Origin: Aeromonas eucrenophila
GTDB taxonomy: Bacteria; Pseudomonadota; Gammaproteobacteria; Enterobacterales; Aeromonadaceae
Length of the DNA: 64,000 bases
Direction of reading: 5' to 3'
Assembly (NCBI RefSeq): GCF_000819865.1
Contig: NZ_CDDF01000005.1
Coordinates: 293,498-357,497 of the forward strand
Part shown: positions 48,040 through 56,301 of the stretch, one piece after another
Layout of the letters: each line of letters begins with the position of its first letter
How positions within the stretch are numbered: the first letter of the stretch is position 1
Made by a program: the position numbers and the translations under genes
The notes under the pieces: generated by a model
What the model saw: only the letters and a program-made list of their open reading frames with translations
Database searches by the model: none
What the model was told of the DNA's origin: nothing

Positions 48040-50355
48040 ATGAGTTTGCGCAAGTACATGATGATAGGGCTGGCGGCGCTGGCGCTGTGGGGTTGTGGTG
48101 ATGACGACGAGGAGAGCGGTGCATCCGGTGACGGGCATCCCCTCTCTTCCCTGCACGTCAGCCCGGGGAGTGCCAGGGTGCCCGTCGGCTTCGAGCAGCA
48201 GTTTCAGGTCATGGCCGTTTGGGATGACGGCATGGTGCAGGATGTGACGCCGCACCCCAACATCGCCTGGAGCAGCAGCGACAGCGCCGTGGTCACCATA
48301 GATGACGATGGGCTCGCCAAGGGCATCAGCCCGGGGACGGCGCTCATCACCACGACCGGCACCGCCAACGGCGAGCCCTATAGCGCCACCGCCACCGTGG
48401 AGGTGATCGACGTTCAGGTGACCGAACTGCAGGTCACGCCGCCCGAGGCGGTGGTGCCCCTGGGGCTGAATCAGGGGTTCGTGGCCGTTGCCACCTTCTC
48501 CGACGGGGTGTCGCGGGAGGTGACTCAGGCCTCGGCGCTGAGCTGGCGCAGTCAGCACGAGGAGATAGCCACCATCAGCAACGCCGCCGATCAGAAGGGG
48601 GTTGCCACCGGGGTGGCGGCGGGCAGCACCACCATAGAGGCCATCGGCAGCGCCAACGGCGTTGAGTTTGGATCCTCGGCGCAGTTGGAGGTGACCGACA
48701 CCAAGATCACCGGGCTGGACATTCAGGCGCCGACGGGCCCGCTGCCAGTCGGGCTGAGCGCGCAGCTGCACACCTTTGCCAGCCTGTCGGACGGCAGTGC
48801 TCCCATCGAAGTGACCGGGCACGAGGCCCTGAGCTGGAGCAGCACGGCCCCCACGGTGGCCAGCGTCGACCCCACAGGGGTGGTGACGGGGCTCACGGCA
48901 GGCAGCGCCGATATCATGGCGAGCGGCACCCTCAATGGGGCGCCGCTCGATGCGACCGAGCGGGTCGAGGTGAGCCAGGCGACCATCACTCGGCTCAGCC
49001 TGCAACCGACGGATGGGATCGTTCCCGTCGGCCTGCAGACCCAGTTCACCGCCATCGCCCATCTCTCCGATGGCGGCACCCTCGAGGTGACCCAGAACCC
49101 GCTTCTCCACTGGGTTAGTAGCCACCCCGACATAGCCAGCGTCAGCAACGCGGAAGGCAGCAAGGGGATGGTGACGGGCCAATTGGCGGGGGTGGCCAAC
49201 ATCACGGCCAGCGGGGCCGTCTCCGGCGTGCTCTTCACGGCCACGGCCGCGGTGACCGTCTCCTCGGCCGTGGTGACCGGCCTGGCTATCTCGCCGGAGA
49301 GCGCCTCGGTGCCCGTGGGGGCCAAGCGCCCCTTCCAGGCCATGGCGACGCTGTCGGATGGCGGCACGCGGGAGGTGACCCAGGATGCGGCGCTCTGGTG
49401 GCACTCCGACGATCCCGCCATCGCGGCCATCAGCAATGCCGAGGGCAGTCGCGGTGAGGCCACGGGACTGGCCGAGGGGACGGCGATGATCTCGGCCGAG
49501 ATGGCCGGAGTGAGTGCCAACCCGGCCAGCCTGTCGGTGGTGACGGCGGCGGATCCCATCCTGGTCGAGCCGCTGCACAAGCAGATCGCCTCGCTGCAGC
49601 TGAGTCCGGAGGAGTTCGCGTTCTGGAACCGCACCGGTATCAACTCGCCCGAGGGGCAGGCGGCGCTCAAAGATCTGACCGGCCTGGTCTATGCCCAGTT
49701 CCAGGACGAGTTCGACTTCATCACCGTGGTGATGAACAACGATGAGGTGCCTTCTGGGATGCCGACCGGCGAGTACACCCATATCAAGAACGATGTTGGG
49801 GGTATCGGCCTTAATATGTTCGATGGCACGGCCAATTTCGGCTCTGACGGCAAGTTGCAGGGCATCTACTTCCTCTACAAGAAGAAGTACCTCTCCACCT
49901 CCACGTACGGCCCTATCTTGCACGAGATGGCCCACCGCTGGGCGAACTGGGTGGTGCCGAGCAGCTATCCCGGTCACTGGGGCAACGAGCTGGGTATCGT
50001 CGGACAGCTAAACGACGTGGCCGCCAATTTTGCCGAGATCGAGCTCTATCTGATGGGGCTGATGGATGCATCCGAGATGACCGATCCGGCCAGCATCAAT
50101 GCCTACGACCTGATCCCGGAGGATCAGAAAATCAGAACACCGAGCGCCGCGACCTCGCAAAAAGAGTTCCGGACGCTGCTGCTGGTTCTGTCGGAGGCAC
50201 CGCTCACCACCACCGAGATCAAAAACTATAACGACGGCGCCACCCTGCTGGTACGCACCGACAACCCGACCCAGCAGGGCACCAACTTCCACAAGATGAC
50301 GAAAGGTCGGGGTACGCTGCTGGTCGGCGACCTCGATACCCTGACCAAGCCATAA
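48040..50355 (+). CDS. Surface lipoprotein with five Ig-like (BIG2) domains and a HExxH protease-like domain
   Basis: A 771-residue lipoprotein: lipobox ALWGC gives Cys19, followed by an Asp-rich stretch (DDDEES). Five BIG2-type domains lie at about 36-124, 127-220, 223-312, 315-407 and 410-503; each repeats a VPVGxxxxFxAxAxxSDG core and a closing GxAxGxAxIxA. The C-terminal 250 residues contain HEMAH (628-632), a zinc-protease HExxH motif, then GHWGNELG and ELYLMGL with E668, a possible third ligand. A secreted zinc metallopeptidase held off the surface by an Ig stalk is the best reading. The ATG at 48040 follows GGGAG. Confidence 0.75.
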   Translation: MSLRKYMMIGLAALALWGCGDDDEESGASGDGHPLSSLHVSPGSARVPVGFEQQFQVMAVWDDGMVQDVTPHPNIAWSSSDSAVVTIDDDGLAKGISPGTALITTTGTANGEPYSATATVEVIDVQVTELQVTPPEAVVPLGLNQGFVAVATFSDGVSREVTQASALSWRSQHEEIATISNAADQKGVATGVAAGSTTIEAIGSANGVEFGSSAQLEVTDTKITGLDIQAPTGPLPVGLSAQLHTFASLSDGSAPIEVTGHEALSWSSTAPTVASVDPTGVVTGLTAGSADIMASGTLNGAPLDATERVEVSQATITRLSLQPTDGIVPVGLQTQFTAIAHLSDGGTLEVTQNPLLHWVSSHPDIASVSNAEGSKGMVTGQLAGVANITASGAVSGVLFTATAAVTVSSAVVTGLAISPESASVPVGAKRPFQAMATLSDGGTREVTQDAALWWHSDDPAIAAISNAEGSRGEATGLAEGTAMISAEMAGVSANPASLSVVTAADPILVEPLHKQIASLQLSPEEFAFWNRTGINSPEGQAALKDLTGLVYAQFQDEFDFITVVMNNDEVPSGMPTGEYTHIKNDVGGIGLNMFDGTANFGSDGKLQGIYFLYKKKYLSTSTYGPILHEMAHRWANWVVPSSYPGHWGNELGIVGQLNDVAANFAEIELYLMGLMDASEMTDPASINAYDLIPEDQKIRTPSAATSQKEFRTLLLVLSEAPLTTTEIKNYNDGATLLVRTDNPTQQGTNFHKMTKGRGTLLVGDLDTLTKP

Positions 50356-50437
50356 GCTCCTGGCTGCTGCCCGGCGCGGGCAGCGCATATATGGCGGGTC
50401 TATCCTGAGCCGCCGGATCCCCCCTTAGCGGGCCGCC

Positions 50438-51235
50438 TTAATGGTGGCTCGCGTCGTTTGGGGTGGCCTGTTCTGGCCGATAACGAGTCTGTTCAATTTG
50501 ATCGTGGCGCAGCAGCAGGGTATCCCCCTCCTTGAGGCGATAGGCGCAGTGAGTCGCGTTGCAGGCGATGCGAATATGGGGCTCATCCCCCAGCAGGGGT
50601 GACTGGCTATGGGCCTCGCTCTCTGGCCAGTTGCCTTGCTCGAGGAGGGTGATCTGGCTGCGGGCCAGCTCTTCGCCCACGGGCTTGGTGTATTCGGATG
50701 CCCAAACAACCAGCAGGGGAGGAAGAATAAAAAGTGCAAATTTTAAGTAAGTGCTTTTTAGCCAAATCAAGCAATTAAAGGTAAAGGGGGCCGGATAGTT
50801 GTGAGCGATTTTTCCTCCCTGCAGCACTATGGGGAGCAGAACAAAAAAGCGAATAACCCACCAAGAGATCGCCAGTCGCCACTTCACTTTGAAAAAGAAA
50901 AATGTGAGTACAGCGAACAGCCCTCCAACTGTCATCACCAGAGGAAATACATAAGGTAAGAACAGTTTGAGCAGCAGATAAAACCCGTAAAACAGAGTGA
51001 CGTCCGCTGGCTGAGAGAATTCGGTATCTTCGAGTCCGAACTTGCTCAGATAACCGTGGTAGTAACGCATCCCCACAAAGTACACAGCCGCCGTCAACAG
51101 TGGGATGAGTGCGCACAGGACGCCGACGAAACTCAGCATTCCTCCTTTTTCCTCATCCTCACTTTTGGTTGCCCGTAACTCTTGCAGATGCTTTTTAAGC
51201 CATTTTCGCTTCAGGGCTGTTAAATCTTGCGCCAT
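50438..51235 (-). CDS. Inner-membrane protein, unknown
   Basis: A 265-residue protein. A charged N-terminus (KRKWLKKHLQELRATKSEDEEKG) is followed by about four membrane helices (about 34-55, 80-112, 118-140, 158-180). The C-terminal 75-residue soluble domain contains HIRIACNATHCAYRLKEGDTLLLRH, which may form a small beta unit. I do not recognise a family. The DNA of the membrane part is less GC-rich than its neighbours. It converges on the Ig-repeat lipoprotein gene. Confidence 0.65.
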   Translation of the reverse strand: MAQDLTALKRKWLKKHLQELRATKSEDEEKGGMLSFVGVLCALIPLLTAAVYFVGMRYYHGYLSKFGLEDTEFSQPADVTLFYGFYLLLKLFLPYVFPLVMTVGGLFAVLTFFFFKVKWRLAISWWVIRFFVLLPIVLQGGKIAHNYPAPFTFNCLIWLKSTYLKFALFILPPLLVVWASEYTKPVGEELARSQITLLEQGNWPESEAHSQSPLLGDEPHIRIACNATHCAYRLKEGDTLLLRHDQIEQTRYRPEQATPNDASHH

Positions 51236-51342
51236 TGCTCCCGTCCCTATTAGCCCGAGTTCACCGGGTCATGTCCATATTGTCGCGGATTCGAGTTCCA
51301 GCCTCAGCCATATCGATATGACTAGCGGATGTGTACGGTTGT

Positions 51343-51633
51343 TTACCTGGGCTCTTGGGTGCGAAACAGCACCTTGCCGCAGGCGAGACAGGTGTGACGA
51401 TAGCGATGATCGGGCCAGCCAGTTTGAGGATGGCCGACCACCTTGTCCGAGCCACAGGCGCAGCAGTGGGCACCCAGCTCATCATCGGTGGCACATTCGG
51501 GATGGGCGCAGAGGTACTCGGTGCGAGTGGGCAGGCGCAACCAGTCAGGATTGGCGTGGCGCCTGTCCCAGAACCGCACGGCATAGAGGGTCCCTCCTAT
51601 GGCGAACAGGCCAAACAGTAGTAAGAGATCCAT
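51343..51633 (-). CDS. Small membrane-anchored zinc-ribbon-like protein
   Basis: A 96-residue protein with one N-terminal helix (about 2-20, LLLLFGLFAIGGTLYAV). The cytosolic part has seven cysteines, including HCCACG (C57, C58, C60) and CLAC (C82, C85), as in metal-binding ribbons. ATG 51633 has GGAG upstream. Function is unknown. It lies 109 bp upstream of the membrane protein gene in the same direction. Confidence 0.6.
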   Translation of the reverse strand: MDLLLLFGLFAIGGTLYAVRFWDRRHANPDWLRLPTRTEYLCAHPECATDDELGAHCCACGSDKVVGHPQTGWPDHRYRHTCLACGKVLFRTQEPR

Positions 51634-51862
51634 CGATGACTCCGGTTGGGTGAAAAGGGGATTGGCACTTAGGTGGCGATACGCCGCTTTCTTGCATCTT
51701 ATAGAGTCGGCTGCTAGTTCTACCATCCCCGCTTGGGTCGCCAAAGCCGTTGACAGCCGAGTCGGCCTCTGCGGGATTGCCGAGCGAGTAACCATGGCAA
51801 CTGTATGAAAGGAAAGATAATGATTAGATCCCCTGGCACAAGGGTGAAGCGTCCGCCAGCAA

Positions 51863-51888
51863 AGCAAAAGGGGCCCTGAGGCCCCTTT
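51863..51888 (-). terminator. Terminator of the second PTS gene
   Basis: A 9-bp stem (AAAGGGGCC/GGCCCCTTT) with a CTGA loop. The minus-strand T-run is short (TTTTGCTTT). Confidence 0.7.
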
Positions 51889-51924
51889 CAATCTCAACGA
51901 GTTATCGCGATCTCATACAGTTTA

Positions 51925-53817
51925 TCAAGCCACCTTGCTGCTTGCCTGGGTGCGGGCCAGTAATCCATCTGGATTATGGATAGCATCCTTCGTTTTAACA
52001 TCGATAATCTCGATATTAGCGAAGCGCTCCTTGTTCTTGATGGCCACGTCGTGGGCCAGGATGACGCAGCGGGCGTTCGCCACGTCCTTTGCCGTGATGC
52101 GGTTGATGATGCCGTTGGCGCCCTGGGTCTCCACTTTGAGCTTGATGCCCGCCTTGGCGGCCGCCTTTTGCAGGCTCTTGGCGGCGAGGAAGGTGTGGGC
52201 CACGCCGGAGGGGCAGGCGGTGATGGCGAGCACCTCAGCTTCCCCTTCCGCCTCGATGGCCTGGTAGTCGGTATCGGCGGTGGTGACCTCTTCATCCTCG
52301 GTCACCGGCTTTTTCAGCGCGTTGACGATAAGGGCCGTGGTCAGGGCGCCGAGCACTGTGCCGAGGATGTAGCCCATCTTGCCTTCCACTACCGGCAGCA
52401 CTATCCAGCCACCCCAGGGGGCGTGGTTGATGCTGTGCATCATGAAGCCGGTGATGTTGCCGACGATGCCGCCCGCGACGATGGCCGGGATGACCCGCAC
52501 CGGATCGGCGGCGGCGAACGGGATGGCCCCCTCGCTGATGCCGATCATGCCCATGATGGCGGCCGCCTTGCCCGCTTCACGCTCTTCCTTCTTGTAGCGT
52601 TTGGGGGAAAGCAGGGTCGCGAGCGCCATGCCGAGCGGCGGCACGCAGATGGCGATGCCGACGCCCCCCATCAGCCAGGGCTGGGTGTTGACCTGGGTCT
52701 GGGCGAACAGGGTGGCGACCTTGTTGACCGGGCCGCCCATGTCGAAGGCGGTCATGCCACCCAGGATGGCGCCCAGCATCACCTTGCCGGAGCCCGCCAT
52801 GCTGGAGAGCCAGTGGTTCATCCCCTCCATCATGGCGGCGATGGGCGCACCGATGACCCACATGACGATGCCGCACACCAGGAAGGTGCCGATCAGCGGA
52901 TAGATGAAGATGGAGCCGAGCGAACTCATGGAGTCCGGTAGTTTGATGCGCTTGAGCTGGTTGACGATAAGCCCGGCGATAAAGCCCACCAGGATGGCGC
53001 CGAGAAAACCGGTGTGGAACTGCTGCACCGCAATCCAGGAGCCGATCATGCCGGGCGCCAGGCCCGGTTTGTCCGCCATGGAATAGGCGATGTAGCCACC
53101 GAGCACGGCGGTAAACAGGGTCAGCCCCGCGATGCCCATGTCGGCCATGTCCTTGAGCACGCCGGCCTCGGGCACGGCGCCCTTGCCGCTCATCATCACC
53201 GACAGCGACAGCAGCACGCCCCCCGCGACGATGAAGGGGATCATGTGGGAGGTGCCAAACAGCAGGTGCTGCTTGAGGGTATTGATCTGGGCCTTGATGC
53301 TGCGATCCTGTGGCTCGGGGGCACTGGCCTGAGACGCTCGGCTCGCTTGCGAGGGTGCCGCTTTGGTGCCGGCCGTGGCCGAGAGCAGGGCCAGCACCTC
53401 GGCCTTGCTGCGGGCCGCTTGCATGCGGGGGATGAAGTCGGGTTCCAGCAGCTTGGTGGAGAGTTCGGCCAGCACCTCGATATGGTGGTTGGCGGCGCCG
53501 GTGGGGGAGGCAATCATGAAGAACAGGCGGGAGGGCAGACCGTCCTCGGCGCCGTAGTCTATCCCCTGGCGGCTGATGCCGACGACGATGGCGGGGGTCG
53601 TCACCGCCTCGCTCTTGGCGTGGGGCAGGGCGACACCCTGTTCGAAACCGGTGTTGCCGAGATTCTCCCGTGCCCAGAGATCGCGCATGAAACTATCCTG
53701 ATCGGCTATCTTGCCGCTTTTTTTCAGCTGGGCGGCCAGCTCGACGAAGAGCCCCTGCTTGTCGTGGGCGGCAAGGTCGAGGCAGATCAGTCCTTCATCT
53801 ATCAACGAGGTGAGCAT
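51925..53817 (-). CDS. PTS fructose-family permease, domain order EIIA-EIIC-EIIB
   Basis: A 630-residue sugar permease. EIIA (about 1-150) has His66 in GVALPHAKSE. EIIC (about 180-505) has about nine helices with AFDMGGPVNKVATLF and GISEGAIPFAAADP. EIIB is at the C-terminus, with Cys535 in AITACPSGVAHTF. It is a paralogue of the permease at 43-45 kb, but EIIB has moved from the middle to the end. A Ser/Ala/Gln-rich linker (about 150-170) follows EIIA. Substrate is unknown; no sugar-kinase gene is adjacent. A CRP-like site lies 146 bp upstream. Confidence 0.9.
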   Translation of the reverse strand: MLTSLIDEGLICLDLAAHDKQGLFVELAAQLKKSGKIADQDSFMRDLWARENLGNTGFEQGVALPHAKSEAVTTPAIVVGISRQGIDYGAEDGLPSRLFFMIASPTGAANHHIEVLAELSTKLLEPDFIPRMQAARSKAEVLALLSATAGTKAAPSQASRASQASAPEPQDRSIKAQINTLKQHLLFGTSHMIPFIVAGGVLLSLSVMMSGKGAVPEAGVLKDMADMGIAGLTLFTAVLGGYIAYSMADKPGLAPGMIGSWIAVQQFHTGFLGAILVGFIAGLIVNQLKRIKLPDSMSSLGSIFIYPLIGTFLVCGIVMWVIGAPIAAMMEGMNHWLSSMAGSGKVMLGAILGGMTAFDMGGPVNKVATLFAQTQVNTQPWLMGGVGIAICVPPLGMALATLLSPKRYKKEEREAGKAAAIMGMIGISEGAIPFAAADPVRVIPAIVAGGIVGNITGFMMHSINHAPWGGWIVLPVVEGKMGYILGTVLGALTTALIVNALKKPVTEDEEVTTADTDYQAIEAEGEAEVLAITACPSGVAHTFLAAKSLQKAAAKAGIKLKVETQGANGIINRITAKDVANARCVILAHDVAIKNKERFANIEIIDVKTKDAIHNPDGLLARTQASSKVA

Positions 53818-54373
53818 TGGTGTCTCCTGGCTCCTGCGAGCCCTGGTGAAGTGATGTTTGGATGGAGCAAACGATTGACCTTGCTATTGTTTCGTCCAAC
53901 CCCTCTCGCCGAAATCGGAGATATGTGCCCTTTACTGGAGTTTTGTGTCAATACCACCGGCCTGTGACCCTGCTCGCATTTTCCCGTGTGGGTTAAAATT
54001 TGATTAATTCAAGATAAATTCAATTTAAAACAGATGGTTATGTTCGGCCTGTTCACAGGGAGAGAACGCGATAGGGACCATCGCCACTTTGGGCGGTACA
54101 GTCTGAATGGAGATTTGTGCGCCCCGCACTGGCCTTGAAATGTGAGCCATTTGGCAAAAGCCGACTCCATGATCCATGGGGATGACGGTTGGCGACGAGA
54201 GGCAGCAGCCACCCCGCCGGAATGTGTTAATCCAACTTTCAGATTAGGTATGGTTTAATCAATCGCTTATTTCGTTGGGCACTTGGGGAGATCCGCTTGT
54301 CCAACGGAGGGAGCAGGTTGGCCAAACAGTGCCGTCAGCCAGTGTGTAACCCGAGATGTAAGGAGACATCCTG
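53818..54373. other. Intergenic region upstream of the second PTS gene
   Basis: About 555 bp. The left part carries the PTS control region (CRP-like site and a segment similar to that upstream of the first PTS gene). The right part, near 54225-54373, is AT-rich around TTTCAGATTAGG and should hold the promoter of the 49-residue ORF. Confidence 0.5.
53963..53978. promoter_or_regulatory. Candidate CRP site upstream of the second PTS gene
   Basis: TGTGACCCTGCTCGCA matches TGTGA-N6-TCACA at 9 of 10 positions, 146 bp before the start codon, a position similar to that of the paralogue. Confidence 0.4.
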
Positions 54374-54523
54374 ATGGAAAAACTTGACCAAGAGATCGAC
54401 ACCATGCGCCAGGAGTTTGAGTCACAGGGGCAAAAACAGGCCCACGACAAATGGCAAGCCAGGGTCGATGAACTGCAGCGGGAGCGCACCGAGACGCCCC
54501 AGCCGGAAGCGGCAGATAACTAG
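54374..54523 (+). CDS. 49-residue charged helical protein, unknown
   Basis: A short ORF starting MEKLDQEIDTMRQEFESQG and ending QPEAADN. AAGGAGA lies 7 nt before the ATG. The sequence is mostly charged and probably one long helix, with a heptad-like pattern (LDQEIDTMRQEF, WQARVDELQRE). A strong terminator follows 47 nt after its stop, so it forms its own unit. A small coiled-coil regulator is possible, but nothing specific can be named. Confidence 0.75.
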   Translation: MEKLDQEIDTMRQEFESQGQKQAHDKWQARVDELQRERTETPQPEAADN

Positions 54524-54570
54524 TCAGGGGGTGGCCACAGCAAAGTGACCATCGTCGGCTTGATAATAAG

Positions 54571-54604
54571 AAACCACCGCCCGGACAGGGCGGTGGTTTT
54601 TTTT
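54571..54604 (+). terminator. Terminator of the 49-residue ORF
   Basis: A perfect 12-bp stem (AAACCACCGCCC/GGGCGGTGGTTT) with a 5-nt loop, followed by TTTTT. Confidence 0.93.
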
Positions 54605-54657
54605 CAGGCCGGGTGGGATGCGCGACTCAATCCGATGTCATGGGCGCGGGCCTCACC

Positions 54658-55206
54658 TTAGGTGGGGGTCGTCAGCGGTTGGCGCCACATGCGGTACATG
54701 GTGTGGCAGTTGACGAACAAGAAACTCAACTCGATCAGGCTGCCACCGATGGAGCCTATCAAGATGTTGTGGCTGGTCCAGCAAAACCCTCCCGCCAGCA
54801 TGCAGAGGCGCAGCGCTATGCCCTGGGTCCGGAACAGGCCCCAGGTGCCGACTGTGGTGCCTATGATGGGCAGCCACTGCACCGGGCTGGTGATCCCGGG
54901 GATGCCGAGCCCCCACACCAGCACCAGGAAGAACAGCATCACCCAGGGGCTACGGGTGCGCCCCGAGATGAGGGTACGTGCGCAGCTGAGGCCCGCGCTG
55001 AGGCCCGCCGTGCTGGCCCCCATCAGCAGGAAGTGAAGGGCGATGGCTCCCTGATAGAGGCACAGCCGCAGTCGAAAACGCCCATCATCCCGCTGCCGGA
55101 AGGCGCTGATGCCGACCAGCATGGCGGCGAGGCCGATGCCCTGGGCCAGGGGTTGTTGCTGGAACAGGGTCCAGACAGGTGCCAGCCAGCTCAGTGCCGT
55201 GTCCAC
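54658..55206 (-). CDS. ygjV: YgjV-family inner-membrane protein
   Basis: A 182-residue membrane protein with about six helices. It follows E. coli YgjV closely: GIGLAAMLVGISAFRQRDD, RTLISGRTRSPWVMLFFLVL, LPIIGTTVGTWGLFR and SIGGSLIELSFL. Function is unknown. The start is GTG at 55206 with GGGAGG 7 nt upstream. It is monocistronic. Confidence 0.88.
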   Translation of the reverse strand: MDTALSWLAPVWTLFQQQPLAQGIGLAAMLVGISAFRQRDDGRFRLRLCLYQGAIALHFLLMGASTAGLSAGLSCARTLISGRTRSPWVMLFFLVLVWGLGIPGITSPVQWLPIIGTTVGTWGLFRTQGIALRLCMLAGGFCWTSHNILIGSIGGSLIELSFLFVNCHTMYRMWRQPLTTPT

Positions 55207-55664
55207 AGGGCGACCTCCCCTGTGAAGAGCGCCGATGCTTCGGCGTGATAAGGGGCGCTACCGAGTGTGGCAGTGAGAGCGACGTAGGGTGTCAGCGGGT
55301 CAGTCATGAAAAACCTTGGATCCTGGTGCCGCATTGGAATGGATCCCATGCGGCGCGCGTCTGGCCCGCTCGCAATGGATGGCGGGTTTGACAAGGGGGG
55401 CAGGGCCGTCGGGAGGGCCTGTCCGGTGCAAAATCGTACCATGTAACCGGTTCCAGTCAATGTGTCTGTCATCCCTACCTCGTGGCCTGGGGGGCGCCTT
55501 GTAACCAACCCGAGTCCATGGGATGGCTCTGATCGGTGTATGCCGGGCCTGACCGCTTGCCACGGAAGAAAAGGGGGCGCACATTGGCAGGCCCACAGGG
55601 TGGCCGTGCCGGTGATCGAAGATCCCGGGAGGCAGCCCCAGTTCCCCTCATCGAGGTAGAAACG
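55207..55664. other. Intergenic region between divergent ygjV and the nuclease gene
   Basis: About 460 bp of high-GC DNA. Open frames here lack ribosome-binding sites or family resemblance. It must hold the two divergent promoters; I see no further structure. Confidence 0.45.
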
Positions 55665-56189
55665 ATGAAGATCCTTGGATACGCCATGGCGGCGGCGCTG
55701 CTTATCTTGCCGGCTATCTCTCAGGCCACCCCCGGCGTTCAGGTCGGCTTCTCGCCGGAAGGCTCGGCCCGGGCGCTGGTGCTGGCGACCATAGGGAGTG
55801 CCAGGCACCACATCCGCATGCTCGCCTACGCCTTCCAGGCTCCCGATATAGTGCAGGCGCTGGTGGCGGCGCAAAAACGCGGGGTCGAGGTGCAGGTGGT
55901 GATCGACAAGAAGCGCAATCAGGGCAAGGCGAGCAGGACGGCCATGGAGGCGGCGATCCGCGGCGGGGTGAAGCTTCGCACCAACGATCGCTTCCACATC
56001 CATCACGACAAGACGATCATCGTCGATGACGACACGGTCGAGACCGGCTCCTTCAACTTCGCCCCCTCCGCCGAGACGCTCAACTCGGAGAACGTGATAG
56101 TCCTGCGCGACATGCCGGAGGTCGCTCGCCAATACCTGGCGCACTGGCAGTCCAGATGGGCACAAGGCGTGCCTTATCCTGCGCCTTGA
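55665..56189 (+). CDS. Periplasmic phospholipase D-family nuclease (Nuc-like)
   Basis: A 174-residue exported protein. The signal peptide is about 1-21 (ending ISQA). The single HKD motif is HHDKTIIVDD (H114, K116, D121), then ETGSFNF, typical of Nuc-type endonucleases that dimerise to form one active site. VQVVIDKKRNQGKAS precedes it. In pKM101 and other plasmids Nuc is a periplasmic nonspecific nuclease. The ATG follows GAGGTAG. It stands alone, convergent with manA. Confidence 0.88.
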   Translation: MKILGYAMAAALLILPAISQATPGVQVGFSPEGSARALVLATIGSARHHIRMLAYAFQAPDIVQALVAAQKRGVEVQVVIDKKRNQGKASRTAMEAAIRGGVKLRTNDRFHIHHDKTIIVDDDTVETGSFNFAPSAETLNSENVIVLRDMPEVARQYLAHWQSRWAQGVPYPAP

Positions 56190-56244
56190 GAGGCGCTCCG
56201 GCGCGGTTCCCCGAGTCGGGGCCAAGCTTCCAGATTAGTGCTGT

Positions 56245-56273
56245 AAAAAAGAGGGCCATCGACGATGGCCCTC
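56245..56273 (-). terminator. Terminator of manA
   Basis: A perfect 10-bp stem (GAGGGCCATC/GATGGCCCTC) with a 3-nt loop, followed on the minus strand by TTTTTT. Confidence 0.93.
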
Positions 56274-56301
56274 GTTGTTTATCCGTCCGGCAGGTCACGG
56301 C

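Noticed and set aside
47998..49977. 659-codon open frame on the minus strand
   Set aside because: It is antisense to the BIG2-repeat lipoprotein gene, whose lipobox, repeats and HExxH motif are convincing.
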